Positions 23,712-32,607 are shown, counted from the stretch's first letter. The stretch: DNA of 64,000 bases from BP-133 sp040756995 (GCA_040756995.1 JBFLYK010000036.1:10787-74786), one strand, 5' to 3'. Numbers and translations are program-made. Notes: generated by a model from the sequence alone, not told the origin.

Positions 23712-25258
23712 CGGGCACCGGCTTTCTGGGCTTCCCCGTAGATCCGGGCGGGGTTTTCGATGGCGACGTCGTGCCGGCGGATGTCGTCGATCGTCCATAG
23801 GCGGTCCGGCTTGATGTGGGGCTGGCCCAGGAGTGTCTTGCCGTCAGCCCGGAGGAGCCCTTGCTTCACGATGAACTCCTCCAGGCTCCACCCGTCGTGG
23901 GCGACGTAGAACGGGTCGTTGGGGAACTTCTCGGGGAAGAGTTCGAACGCCATCTGGCAGAAGAAGGAGCAGAAGGCGTGCCACGTGCCATCGACTTCGA
24001 GGAAGGACGCCTCTCCGCTAAAGGGGTCGGGCAGGTAGCACGGCGACTTGCAGACCTGGCAGATGGGGGGGAGCTTGCCGCTCGGCAGGAGCTCGAACGG
24101 CGCGACCCCGCTGGCCGGATCCACGGCTTCCCGGTACTTCTCCCAGAACTGGCCGTACGTCGAGTACCACCCGGGATACTTGCTCTCCAGCCATTCGAAG
24201 TCCCGCTCGGTGAGCGGGTCGAAGCGGTTGATGGCCATGGGCCACGTGCCGAAGTGGAAGACGGCGCTGGCATGGCCAGCGAGCCGGCTGTGGTCGCGGG
24301 AGAACTCCGCCGTACCCGGCGGCTCGAGGCCGAACGGCTGCAGCCGGCCCATGTAGGCGCCCACGAAGTTCTCCCACACCCACTCGTCCCAGATCTCGGC
24401 GTAGGAGCGGGCCCGGTTCGTCGGCATGTAGTCGTAGAGCACGCCGAAGTACCCGTTCAGAAGCACGCTGAACTGGAGGAACGACCCATCGATCTCCGGC
24501 TGGAGGAGCGGCAGATTGTCCGGTTCGCTCAGTACGGCGGCGAGACCGGCGTAGCCGTTGGCCATGTGCCGGGCCTCGTCCGACTGGATACTGAGGAAGA
24601 CCGTCGGCGTGACGTGGTCGCCGTTGGCCGCCGCCAGCTCCGTCACCGCGATGAAGATCGGATTGGTGTAGGCCGTCTCCGCCATAGCCTGGAACGAGAT
24701 GGCAACGGTCATCGGATCCTCGTTCCACAGCCCGTCGCTGAAGGAGTGCATCGGGCCGAAGATGGGAAGGTCACGGTCTCGCAGCTCGAAGCCACGGGCG
24801 AAGGCTTCCGGGTCCTCCCAGTGCTTGGCCCAGAACCGCTGCAGGTACGTCTGCTGGTTGAAGTGACGGACCTCGTCCATGACCTGCGCCATATACCCCG
24901 AGCGCAGCTCCGGGTTGTCGAGCGAGTCCATGCACACTCGGGCTCCCTGGAGGGCGCCCAACTCCAGTTGCGTGAGGAACGGCAGAATGAACTTGAGCGT
25001 CTCGATCCAGCCCCGGTCGGCCTTGTCGGGTTGTCCGACGCGGTTGAGGACGTCGGTGATCGACCCGTACATGCGGTCGTCCTTCTCCTCCTCCATAGCG
25101 GAGTACTGCCGGATCAGGTGCCTGAAAGGGTCCTTGGTGTGCTTCGGCAGCTTGTACTTCGTCGGTCGCGGGTAGGCCACCTCGTGATACGTAGGCGTCC
25201 AGTCGAGTCCCTTGACCCGATCGTGGACGCTGTTGAGTCGTGCGGCCGCAGGCCTCAT
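23708..25258 (-). CDS. Soluble di-iron monooxygenase, hydroxylase alpha subunit
   Basis: 516 residues from ATG 25258 with GGGGGA upstream. All six expected iron ligands are present: Glu99, Glu129, His132, Glu194, Glu228 and His231. Their spacing (30, 3, 62, 34, 3) equals that of methane monooxygenase MmoX. A zinc-binding YHS-type segment with 'ICQVCKSPCYLPDP' and 'CSFFCQMAFELFP' lies near residues 400-460. It hydroxylates or epoxidises a hydrocarbon with O2. Alpha, beta and MmoB genes are together, but no gamma subunit or reductase is in this operon; the reductase at 14977 is the likely partner. The substrate is not readable from sequence. Confidence 0.93.
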   Translation of the reverse strand: MRPAAARLNSVHDRVKGLDWTPTYHEVAYPRPTKYKLPKHTKDPFRHLIRQYSAMEEEKDDRMYGSITDVLNRVGQPDKADRGWIETLKFILPFLTQLELGALQGARVCMDSLDNPELRSGYMAQVMDEVRHFNQQTYLQRFWAKHWEDPEAFARGFELRDRDLPIFGPMHSFSDGLWNEDPMTVAISFQAMAETAYTNPIFIAVTELAAANGDHVTPTVFLSIQSDEARHMANGYAGLAAVLSEPDNLPLLQPEIDGSFLQFSVLLNGYFGVLYDYMPTNRARSYAEIWDEWVWENFVGAYMGRLQPFGLEPPGTAEFSRDHSRLAGHASAVFHFGTWPMAINRFDPLTERDFEWLESKYPGWYSTYGQFWEKYREAVDPASGVAPFELLPSGKLPPICQVCKSPCYLPDPFSGEASFLEVDGTWHAFCSFFCQMAFELFPEKFPNDPFYVAHDGWSLEEFIVKQGLLRADGKTLLGQPHIKPDRLWTIDDIRRHDVAIENPARIYGEAQKAGAR

Positions 25259-25331
25259 CCGATCCCCCGGTCGATCGTGGAGGCTGGGAGCGGGCTTCAA
25301 CAAGCACTGCGCATGGCCCAGCCCAACGTCT

Positions 25332-25349
25332 ACTTAACTACTAGAAAGT
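25332..25349. promoter_or_regulatory. Operator-like site 4, ACTT-N10-AAGT
   Basis: ACTTA (25332-25336) and GAAAGT (25344-25349) are spaced as in site 3. A wider reading, TTAACT (25334-25339) against AGTTAG (25347-25352), is an inverted repeat with one mismatch. It lies between the monooxygenase operon and a divergent tetR gene. Confidence 0.6.
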
Positions 25350-25391
25350 TAGCAGAGTGGTGGTGGCCAAGCCAAGCGGCATGCGCGGCAT

Positions 25392-26081
25392 ATGCTCGCC
25401 GTCGCCGTGAGCGTCATCGACCAGAACCGCAGCCCGAAGCAATTGGCGCGCCGCGCCTTGATCATCGACGCCGCGGTCGAAACCCTGAAACGAGAGGGCA
25501 TCGCCGGCTGCACGGTCCGCGCGATCGCAGCCGCCACGCCGTTTACGAAAGGGACGATCCACTACTACTTCAGCGACGTCCGCGAGATCGTGAACACCGC
25601 CTACTTGCGCCTGACCGACGACTACGTCGCGCAGGTCGAGGCCATGGCTGCCGTGGCGGCCCGGCGCCCAGTGCCGGCGTTCTGGTGGGCTGTCGGCTCC
25701 TATGTGGAGGGTTTCCGGCACCACCGCCGGATGGGGCTGTTGTGGTTCGAGTACAGCTCTTGGGCGGTTCGTAACGGTTATGGGCACGGCGTGGCATCGT
25801 CGGTGCAGGCGGTGCGGTCGATGTTCGCCCGGCGGCTCGACGGGATCGCGGTCGACGCCGAGTGGTTGGCGGCCGCGCTGACCCGGTATCTCCTCGGGAC
25901 CGTGCTGGAACTGTCCGTCTCCACGGTCGACAACCGAGCCGTGATGGCCCAGGTCGCCCGCATCTGCGGGCTTCGGCCGCCCCGACCGGAGCCGACCGTG
26001 GCGACGCACGCCACGATATGCCCCGTCTGTCGCCCTGGTCACGCGTCCAGAGAAGTCTGGACAAGTGACCAGAAGTCATGA
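25392..26081 (+). CDS. TetR-family transcriptional regulator
   Basis: 229 residues from ATG 25392; GTG 25404 or 25410 may be the true start. The HTH reads 'RALIIDAAVETLKREGI', 'CTVRAIAAATPFTKGTIHYY', 'FSDVREI'. The C-terminal half has a hydrophobic ligand pocket and a cysteine pair near the end ('ICPVC') that is unusual for the family. It is divergent from the monooxygenase operon with site 4 between them, and is followed by acyl-CoA catabolic genes. Confidence 0.88.
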   Translation: MLAVAVSVIDQNRSPKQLARRALIIDAAVETLKREGIAGCTVRAIAAATPFTKGTIHYYFSDVREIVNTAYLRLTDDYVAQVEAMAAVAARRPVPAFWWAVGSYVEGFRHHRRMGLLWFEYSSWAVRNGYGHGVASSVQAVRSMFARRLDGIAVDAEWLAAALTRYLLGTVLELSVSTVDNRAVMAQVARICGLRPPRPEPTVATHATICPVCRPGHASREVWTSDQKS

Positions 26082-26093
26082 CATCGTGGTGTT

Positions 26094-26864
26094 GTGATCG
26101 CCATCGAACGGGGCGGGGTGTCCGTGGTCACCATCGACCGCCCCGACGTCCTCAATGCCCTCGACATCCCCACACTGCTCGAGCTGGAAAAGGCCTTCGA
26201 GGCCCTCGAGGAGGATTCGTCGGTCCGAGCCGTGATCGTCACCGGCGCAGGCGAACGGGCCTTCGTCGCCGGCGGCGACATCGCCGACCTCAACGCCCGC
26301 CGGGGTCTGGCGCACTACCGGGAGTTCGCCGAGGTGATCCATCGGGTGCTCCGGCGGATCGAACGGTTCCCCAAGCCAACCGTCGCGGCCGTCCGGGGAT
26401 ATGCCCTCGGCGGAGGGGTCGAGCTGCTCCTGACCCTAGACGTGCGGGTCCTCGCTGAGGACGCCAAGCTCGGTCTGCCGGAGATCACCCTCGGTCTCTT
26501 CCCCGGCGCCGGGGGGACGCAGCGCCTGATCCGGCAGATGCCGCTGTGCCGGGCGAAGGAACTCATGTTCACCGGCGATCCGATCTCGGCCTCCGAGGCC
26601 GTCGCCCTCGGGCTCGCCAACCGGGTGGTGCCCTCGGCGGACCTCCTCGATGAGGCGCGGCGTCTCGCCGAGCGAATCGTCCGGCACTCGCCGCTCGTGC
26701 TATCCCTTTTGAAGAGGACGCTGAACGAGGGTGCCGAGATGGCGCCGTCGGCGGCGCTGGCCTACGAGCAGGCGATGATCGGATTGGTCTTCGACACCGA
26801 CGACGCCCACGAAGGGTGCAGCGCCTTCCTGGAACGTCGGTCGCCCAGCTTCAAGGGAGCTTGA
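26094..26864 (+). CDS. Enoyl-CoA hydratase/isomerase
   Basis: 256 residues from GTG 26094. The crotonase fold is shown by 'AFVAGGDIADLNARRG' (oxyanion-hole loop), 'ALGGGVELLLTLD' and 'LGLPEITLGLFPGAGGTQRL'. Glu in 'LPEITLGL' is the hydratase-type catalytic position, so hydration of an enoyl-CoA is likely. It lies 12 nt after tetR and one base before the acyl-CoA dehydrogenase. Confidence 0.9.
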   Translation: MIAIERGGVSVVTIDRPDVLNALDIPTLLELEKAFEALEEDSSVRAVIVTGAGERAFVAGGDIADLNARRGLAHYREFAEVIHRVLRRIERFPKPTVAAVRGYALGGGVELLLTLDVRVLAEDAKLGLPEITLGLFPGAGGTQRLIRQMPLCRAKELMFTGDPISASEAVALGLANRVVPSADLLDEARRLAERIVRHSPLVLSLLKRTLNEGAEMAPSAALAYEQAMIGLVFDTDDAHEGCSAFLERRSPSFKGA

Positions 26865-26865
26865 C

Positions 26866-28047
26866 ATGACGACGGCCCAGGCCGCTCGAAGCGACGAGCG
26901 GGAGATGATCGTCGATCTCGCCCGGAAGGTGGGCCAGCAGTTCGGGCTCGACTACTGGCGCCGGCAGGACCAACTCGAGGAGTTTCCCCGGGAAGCCTGG
27001 ACGGAGATCTGCCGGGCCGGGCTGTGCGGGGTGGCGCTTCCGGAGGAGTACGGCGGTGCCGGGCTTGGCCTCGTCGAGATGGCCCTGATCGTGGAGGAGC
27101 TGGCCGCGGCGGGCGCCGGGGCGACCGTTGGGCAGCTGTTCATGATCAACCCCATCTTCGGGGGTGTGGCGGTCTCGCGCTACGGCCCGGAAGCAATGCG
27201 CCGGGCGGTGCTGCCGCGGCTCATCGCCGGTTCACTGACCTGCTGCATGGCCCTGACCGAACCCGACGCCGGTAGCAACACGCTCGAGATGCGCACCACC
27301 GCCCGGCCCGATGGCGATGGCTGGCGGCTCCGAGGCAACAAGATCTGGATCACTGCCGTTCCGGACGCCGACAAGATGCTTGTGGTCGCCCGCACGCAGC
27401 CGCTCGAGCAGGTCCAGCACCGCTCGCAGGGGATCTCGATGTTCCTGATCGACGTTGACCGCGACGGGCTCTCGCACGACGCCATCGACAAGGTCGGGAC
27501 GCACACGCTGGCGGCCAGCAACGTGTACCTCGACGATGTCCCGGTCCATCGTGACGAGCTGGTCGGCAGCCTTCATGGCGGATGGGCCGAACTGCTCGAC
27601 GTTCTCAACACGGAGCGGATCGTGACCACCGCGGCGCTTGTCGGTGCCGGGCGCCTCGCCGAACGGCTGGCTGTCGACTACGCCAAGGAACGGCGGGTAT
27701 TCGGCTCGACGCCGATCGCCGCCTACCAAGGTATCCAGTTCCCGCTGGCCCAGGCCCACGCCGAACTGGCCTGCGCCCGGCAGATGAACCTCCACGCCGC
27801 AGCGCTGTACGATGCCGGCCAACCCTACGGGACAGAGGCCAATCTGGCCAAGCTCGTGGCGGCGCAGGCGACCACCGCGGCGATCGACCGGGCCATGCAG
27901 ACCATGGGGGGTATGGGCTTCGCCCGGGACTCCCACATCGAGCGGCTGTGGCGGGACGCCAGGCTCTTCAAGTTCGCCCCGGTATCCGAGGAGATGATCC
28001 TCAACTACATCGCGGTGCACTGCCTCGGGATGCCCCGCAGCTACTAG
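26866..28047 (+). CDS. Acyl-CoA dehydrogenase
   Basis: 393 residues. Family blocks are 'CMALTEPDAGSNTLEMRT', 'RGNKIWITAVPDADKMLVV' and 'RVFGSTPIAAYQGIQFPLA', with 'MQTMGGMGFARDSHIERLWRD' near the end. It introduces the alpha-beta double bond in an acyl-CoA using FAD and an electron-transfer flavoprotein. It lies between the hydratase and the E1 dehydrogenase genes in one operon. Confidence 0.92.
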   Translation: MTTAQAARSDEREMIVDLARKVGQQFGLDYWRRQDQLEEFPREAWTEICRAGLCGVALPEEYGGAGLGLVEMALIVEELAAAGAGATVGQLFMINPIFGGVAVSRYGPEAMRRAVLPRLIAGSLTCCMALTEPDAGSNTLEMRTTARPDGDGWRLRGNKIWITAVPDADKMLVVARTQPLEQVQHRSQGISMFLIDVDRDGLSHDAIDKVGTHTLAASNVYLDDVPVHRDELVGSLHGGWAELLDVLNTERIVTTAALVGAGRLAERLAVDYAKERRVFGSTPIAAYQGIQFPLAQAHAELACARQMNLHAAALYDAGQPYGTEANLAKLVAAQATTAAIDRAMQTMGGMGFARDSHIERLWRDARLFKFAPVSEEMILNYIAVHCLGMPRSY

Positions 28048-28055
28048 GAGACGCC

Positions 28056-30026
28056 GTGGCCACCCAACGCGACCTGGCGGACCAGCTTGAACGGTACCGC
28101 CGGATGCTGCGCATCCGGCGGTTCGAGGAACGGGTGGCGGAGCTGTACCGCGACGGGCTCGTCCCCGGCTTCGTGCACCTCTCCGTCGGGCAGGAAGCGA
28201 CCGCCGTCGGCGCCACGTGGCCGCTCGGTCCGGACGATCTCATCACCTCGACACACCGGGGCCACGGCCACGTACTGGCCAAGGGCCTCGATGTGGAGCG
28301 CGCCTTCGCCGAGCTCATGGCCAAGGACAGCGGGACATGCCGGGGCCGAGGAGGATCCATGCACCTGGCCGACCCCCGGATCGGGATCCTTGGTGCCAAC
28401 GGCATCGTGGCCGGTGGGCTCCCCATCGCCGCCGGCGCCGGCCTGGCCAGCCGCCTCCGGGGCGACGGGCGTGTCGTGGTGGCCTTCTTCGGCGACGGCG
28501 CCGTCGCCCAGGGGGCCTTCCACGAAGCAGCCAATCTCGCCGCCGTCTGGCAGCTCCCCGTGGTGTTCTGCTGCGAGAACAACCACTACGCCGAATTCAG
28601 CCTCGCCGACACGCAGCACCCGGCCCGGTTCGCCGAACGAGCCGCCGCCTACGGGATGCCCTATTACCACGCTGACGGCAACGACGTCGAGGACGTGACC
28701 GCCGTTGTGTCGGGACTGGTTGACAAGCTGCGGGCCGGGGGCGGACCAGCCTTCGTCGAGAGCGAGACTCACCGGGTCCGTGGCCATTACGAGGGCGACC
28801 CGCAGAAGTACCGCCGGGTCTCCCTCGATGCCGACTGGGCGCAGCGGGACCCACTGACCGTGGCCCGCGGCCAGCTCCTCGACGAAGGCGTCGGCGAAGA
28901 GGCCGTCGCGGCGGTCGAGTGCGAGGTTGACGAGGAGATCGCCGGCGCCGAACGCCGGGCGATGGCCGGGAACCCACCCGACGACGCCGGCTTGTTCGAT
29001 TTCGCGCTCGCTCCGCGGCCTCGCTTTCCGGAGCCGGCGTTGCCCGCCAGCGGCGAGGAGACCCGGTTTTCCCGGGCGATCCGCGCCGCCCTGGAACACG
29101 AGCTCGAGGCCGACCCCACCGTCGTCGTCTTCGGCGTCGATGTGGGAGCGGGCGGCAACGTCTTCGGCCTCACCCGGGGGCTGCACGAACGCTGGCCCAA
29201 CCGGGTTCTCGACACCCCGATCTCCGAGGCCGCCGTGATCGGCGCCGGTGTTGGCGCGGCGATGGCCGGTCTCCGACCGGTCGTCGAGCTCATGTACCTC
29301 GACTTCATCGGGGTGTGTCTCGACCAGCTCCTCAACCAGGCGGCCAAACTTCGCTTCATGACCGGCGGCGGGGCGGATATCCCGATGGTCGTGCGCACCC
29401 AGTTCGGCGCCGGGAGGTCCTCGGGAAGCCAGCATTCGCAGAGCCTGGAGGCGATCCTGGCGCACATCCCCGGGCTCACGGTGGTGATGCCGTCCACGGT
29501 CGCCGACACCTACGGTCTGCTCCGGGCGGCCATCCGCGACCCCAATCCGGTCGTCTTCATCGAGCACCGTTTGCTCTACGAGAAGAAGGGCCTGATGCCC
29601 CCAGCCGATCACCTCGTACCGATCGGCTCCGCCCGGGTCGTCCGCCCAGGCCGCGACATCACCGTGGTGTCATGGTCCCGGATGGTCCACGAGTGCCTTG
29701 CCGCCGCCGATATCGTGGCCAAGGAGGGGATCGATACCGAACTCATCGATCTCAGGACGATCTCTCCGCTGGATCGGGCGACGGTTCTCGAGTCGGTCGG
29801 CAAGACGAACCGCCTGCTGATCGCGCACGAGGCCGTCACCGACTTCGGAGTCGGCGCAGAACTCGCGGCCCTGGCCGCGGACGAAGCCTTCTGGCTGCTC
29901 GACGCGCCCGTGCGCCGCGTTGGCGCGCCGTTCATCCCCGCCCCCTACGCCCCAAACCTCGAACGCCTCTGGCTGCCCAATGCCGAGCGTATCGCTGAGG
30001 AGATCCGCCGCCTCGCCAGGACCTGA
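28056..30026 (+). CDS. Fused E1 alpha-beta thiamine-diphosphate 2-oxoacid dehydrogenase
   Basis: 656 residues from GTG 28056 with AGGAG upstream. The alpha half (about 1-325) has the ThDP motif GDG (146-148) to NN (175-176), 'RGHGHVLAKG' and 'GGSMHLADP'. The beta half (about 335-656) has 'ISEAAVIGAGVGAAMAG' and 'RTQFGAGRSSGSQHSQS'. Separate alpha and beta subunits are usual for acetoin, pyruvate or branched-chain dehydrogenases; here they are one chain. No E2 or E3 gene is in the window, so the partner is elsewhere or the enzyme acts alone. Confidence 0.9.
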   Translation: MATQRDLADQLERYRRMLRIRRFEERVAELYRDGLVPGFVHLSVGQEATAVGATWPLGPDDLITSTHRGHGHVLAKGLDVERAFAELMAKDSGTCRGRGGSMHLADPRIGILGANGIVAGGLPIAAGAGLASRLRGDGRVVVAFFGDGAVAQGAFHEAANLAAVWQLPVVFCCENNHYAEFSLADTQHPARFAERAAAYGMPYYHADGNDVEDVTAVVSGLVDKLRAGGGPAFVESETHRVRGHYEGDPQKYRRVSLDADWAQRDPLTVARGQLLDEGVGEEAVAAVECEVDEEIAGAERRAMAGNPPDDAGLFDFALAPRPRFPEPALPASGEETRFSRAIRAALEHELEADPTVVVFGVDVGAGGNVFGLTRGLHERWPNRVLDTPISEAAVIGAGVGAAMAGLRPVVELMYLDFIGVCLDQLLNQAAKLRFMTGGGADIPMVVRTQFGAGRSSGSQHSQSLEAILAHIPGLTVVMPSTVADTYGLLRAAIRDPNPVVFIEHRLLYEKKGLMPPADHLVPIGSARVVRPGRDITVVSWSRMVHECLAAADIVAKEGIDTELIDLRTISPLDRATVLESVGKTNRLLIAHEAVTDFGVGAELAALAADEAFWLLDAPVRRVGAPFIPAPYAPNLERLWLPNAERIAEEIRRLART

Positions 30027-30410
30027 GTGAGGGCTCCAATTTCCGCCGACACCATCCAACGCCATGACAGCAACTCCTCGCCTGAAAACCACCTACCTCG
30101 TCGATAGGCGGACTGACTGGTGCCACCACGCCTTCAACGAGCACTGGACGACCGCGCCAGCAGCGCTCGCCCCACAACTGCCCCGGCTTCTGTCCTGTTC
30201 AATCAATCTGTCGTCATCCGAACAGAAAGGTCGTCCGCCGGGCGACGGTTCTGCGAAGCCCGAACTCGCCTCTTGGGAAGTGCCCAAAGCGGCCTGGGCG
30301 AGCCCAGCCGGCCAGGGCACAGCCGAAGATGGCGCTCGCTTCATCGCCCGGGCGGGGCAGGTCGTTGACGAACGCAGCGTCGTCGCCGGGCCGACTCCGC
30401 TCGAACACCG
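30027..30410. other. Intergenic stretch without a supported gene
   Basis: Open frames on both strands (for instance 30064-30414 forward, 30214-30408 reverse) lack recognisable motifs and good starts. Composition is less coding-like than in neighbouring genes. It probably contains the promoter of the SDR gene and marks the end of the catabolic island. Confidence 0.45.
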
Positions 30411-31157
30411 ATGAGACTCGACGGCCAAGTCGTAGCGCTCACCGGGGCTGGAGGACTGCTGGGCCGTGCCCTCGCCACCCGCTTGGCTGCTGAAGGAGCG
30501 GCCGCGCTGCTTCTTGCCGACCGCGACTCAGCCGCGCTGCGCTCGACGCTCGACGGGTTCGACCACGGCGCGACGGCGGTCAGGAGCCTGGCGGTCGATG
30601 TCACCGTCGCCGGTGACGTTGATCGTCTCGTCGACCGGGCACTGACCGACCATGGTCGGCTTGACGTGATGATCAACAATGCCGGCGTCATCTCACGGAA
30701 CGCTCGTATCCACAACCTCACTGCGCAGGATTGGCGGGCGGTCTTTGACGTCAACTTGTTCGGGGTGCTGCATGGACTCCATAGTGCCCTACGTGTCATG
30801 CGTCCCCGCCGACAAGGATCGATCATCAACACTGCCTCGGTCGCTGGCCTGACCGCTTGGCCCTACGCGGCCCCCTACGGCGTGAGCAAAGCAGCGGTGA
30901 TCCAACTCACCAAGGTCGCCGCGGTCGAATACGCCCGGGACAATATCCGGGTGAATTGTGTGTGCCCGGGGGTGTTCCCATCGAGCATGCACAAGGACTT
31001 GCCCGCCAGTGCCATGGACGCCTTGGCGGCGCGTCACCCTCTCGGCCTTGGGTCGGCAGAGGACGTCGTAAGCGCCTTCATCTACCTAGCCTCCAGTGAC
31101 TCCCGGTGGACCACCGGGTCCGCGCTCATTGTGGACGGCGGCTATTCGGCCCCATGA
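30411..31157 (+). CDS. Short-chain dehydrogenase/reductase
   Basis: 248 residues from ATG 30411. Cofactor motif 'TGAGGLLGRALA', Asp in 'LLLADRD' (NAD type), 'NNAG' and catalytic 'YGVSK' preceded by the serine in 'NTASVAG'. The end 'GSALIVDGGYSAP' is typical for classical SDRs. It stands alone, separated from the E1 gene by nearly 400 bp. Confidence 0.88.
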   Translation: MRLDGQVVALTGAGGLLGRALATRLAAEGAAALLLADRDSAALRSTLDGFDHGATAVRSLAVDVTVAGDVDRLVDRALTDHGRLDVMINNAGVISRNARIHNLTAQDWRAVFDVNLFGVLHGLHSALRVMRPRRQGSIINTASVAGLTAWPYAAPYGVSKAAVIQLTKVAAVEYARDNIRVNCVCPGVFPSSMHKDLPASAMDALAARHPLGLGSAEDVVSAFIYLASSDSRWTTGSALIVDGGYSAP

Positions 31158-31276
31158 TCGGGTTCTCCGCGGGTCCAGCGACCTCGGCCCGTCACACTCC
31201 CCGCGGCGGCGTCGGGATCGAAGCGGTCGGTGCGCCCCAGTTGCATAGCGGCTTCGTCGTAGGTCTGACGGCGACA

Positions 31277-31293
31277 TTAGATCTCTCGTCTAA
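31277..31293. promoter_or_regulatory. Operator-like inverted repeat TTAGA-N7-TCTAA
   Basis: TTAGA (31277-31281) and TCTAA (31289-31293) form a perfect 5-bp inverted repeat with a 7-bp spacer. The same design, with C/G at the outer position, is found at 33602-33618 in front of the hydrolase-tetR operon. It is followed 30 nt later by the uncertain gene at 31327. Confidence 0.45.
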
Positions 31294-31326
31294 ATTCTGC
31301 ATTTATCCCGCAGGGGCGCAGCGGGT

Positions 31327-31803
31327 GTGTTCCGGGGTGGTGCCATCGGCGGCGGTGCGCCACTCGCTCCGGCGCTCGTCGACCTGCGCCCAGGGCCCGA
31401 GGCTGTGAGGCTGCCGGTGGCGTTTCCGGTGGCGGACGGAACCGTTATCTCGTCGTGGGCCAGAGCGGGTGGCGCCGCGTCGACCCGGTGCTCCGGGGCG
31501 ATACGAAGCGTCATCGGGCGGTGTCCGGCACGGGCCGGCCCCTACTGGGCTGACAACGACCAGGTCGTCATCACCCACGGTCATCCCGACGACTGTGCTA
31601 CCGGCCGGCCTGGGTGCGGTCGCGATCCGGCACGACGTGTGCGGCCGGGACGACGGATCAAGATCCGGCGGTTCGGGCCCGACTTCCTCGTCTGGATGGC
31701 CGAGGAGCTGGGGCGTCCTGGCGGGGTTCCGTCGCTGCTGGCGCCGGTGGTTCGTCTCGAGGGTCGTGCGCACTTCATCCTCGTCGGCCATACCGTGAGC
31801 TGA
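31327..31803 (+). CDS. Hypothetical protein (uncertain)
   Basis: 158 residues from GTG 31327. Codon third positions are GC-rich as in real genes here, and the last third ('RFGPDFLVWMAEELG', 'RAHFILVGHTVS') looks protein-like. The middle is low-complexity and arginine-rich, so a frameshifted remnant is possible. No family is recognised. It converges with the mini zinc-protein gene. Confidence 0.3.
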   Translation: MFRGGAIGGGAPLAPALVDLRPGPEAVRLPVAFPVADGTVISSWARAGGAASTRCSGAIRSVIGRCPARAGPYWADNDQVVITHGHPDDCATGRPGCGRDPARRVRPGRRIKIRRFGPDFLVWMAEELGRPGGVPSLLAPVVRLEGRAHFILVGHTVS

Positions 31804-31804
31804 G

Positions 31805-31957
31805 CTATCGGGGGGTCGGCGGGGGGTTGTGCTCGCGGCGGTGGCCGGTTCGGGTGAGGAGCGCCTGGCAGCGGGTGCAGGTGGCGAGGTCGCAGGTTGG
31901 GCTGAGGCAGTGGATCCCGACTTCGGCGCCGCAGCGGTGGCATTCGAGGTGGATCAT
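31805..31957 (-). CDS. Cysteine-rich mini-protein (zinc-ribbon-like), 50 residues
   Basis: The ATG at 31957 overlaps the tetR stop in an ATGA junction. The peptide begins 'MIHLECHRCGAEVGIHC' and goes on with 'CDLATCTRC', giving six cysteines in two paired clusters suited to zinc. It ends in a basic, proline-rich tail. It is read as a separate protein because of the coupling and the strong Cys pattern. Function unknown; a regulator-associated metal-binding peptide is possible. Confidence 0.55.
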   Translation of the reverse strand: MIHLECHRCGAEVGIHCLSPTCDLATCTRCQALLTRTGHRREHNPPPTPR

Positions 31958-32607
31958 GGGGTGATCGGCCGGGATGTGCTTCGGGGACGAGGCGGAACGG
32001 CGGTGGAGGGGTGACGCGGGGACGTACTGGTGGGTTGGATTCCCCGCAGGAGGATGTCGGTGACCCGGTTCCCCAAGTGGTCCACGGCGACGGCACCGAC
32101 GGCGAGGAGGTCGGCGAGGGCGCTGGCCACCACGGCGCCGAAAATCGTGCGAGCGGCGATCGCCGGGTCTGGGAGGCGTCGGAGGGATCCGTCCTTGGCT
32201 CCGGCCCGTAGGAGGTCGAGAACGGGTTGGTGGAAGACGTTTCCGATGGCGTGGGCGATGTCGGGCATGCGTCCGGCCCGTCCCAGTTCGGCGAGCAGCG
32301 CCTGGCAGACGTGAGGGTGGGCGGCCATCACCTCGAGCTGGGCGTGGATGACGGCCGCGAGCCGATCCCGGGCCAGGCCGGGCCTGGTGGCGGCGCTGGC
32401 CACGGCGTCGCCCATGGTGGTGAGGAAGTCGTGCAACAGGAAGGCGAGGATGTCCTCTTTGCCGGCGAAGTAGTAGTAGAGCGTGGCGCGGGGAATGCCG
32501 GTGGCGGCGGCCAGATCTTCGAGTCGGGTCTGGTCCAGTCCTCGTTCGGCGATCGGGACCGCGGCCAGGCGCAGCTGCTCGGCCATTGAGGTCGGCACTC
32601 GTTTCAT
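31954..32607 (-). CDS. TetR-family transcriptional regulator
   Basis: 217 residues from ATG 32607, in an ATGA overlap with the hydrolase stop. The HTH is 'RLAAVPIAERGLDQTRLEDL', 'AAATGIPRATLYYY', 'FAGKEDI'. The C-terminus after 'VTDILLRGI' is a long disordered Ser/Thr/Pro/Arg tail. As second gene of the hydrolase operon with a palindrome upstream of that operon, it is likely self-regulated. Confidence 0.88.
   Translation of the reverse strand: MKRVPTSMAEQLRLAAVPIAERGLDQTRLEDLAAATGIPRATLYYYFAGKEDILAFLLHDFLTTMGDAVASAATRPGLARDRLAAVIHAQLEVMAAHPHVCQALLAELGRAGRMPDIAHAIGNVFHQPVLDLLRAGAKDGSLRRLPDPAIAARTIFGAVVASALADLLAVGAVAVDHLGNRVTDILLRGIQPTSTSPRHPSTAVPPRPRSTSRPITP

Noticed and set aside
23816..25774. 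652-residue forward frame opposite the monooxygenase alpha gene
   Set aside because: Shadow of a gene whose iron ligands and overlaps are certain.
26046..26061. TCCAGA-N4-TCTGGA inverted repeat
   Set aside because: Lies inside the end of the tetR coding region, no T-run and no related copy in the window.
30064..30414. 116-residue forward frame and reverse frames in the gap before the SDR gene
   Set aside because: No motif, poor starts and conflicting frames; kept only as an intergenic note.
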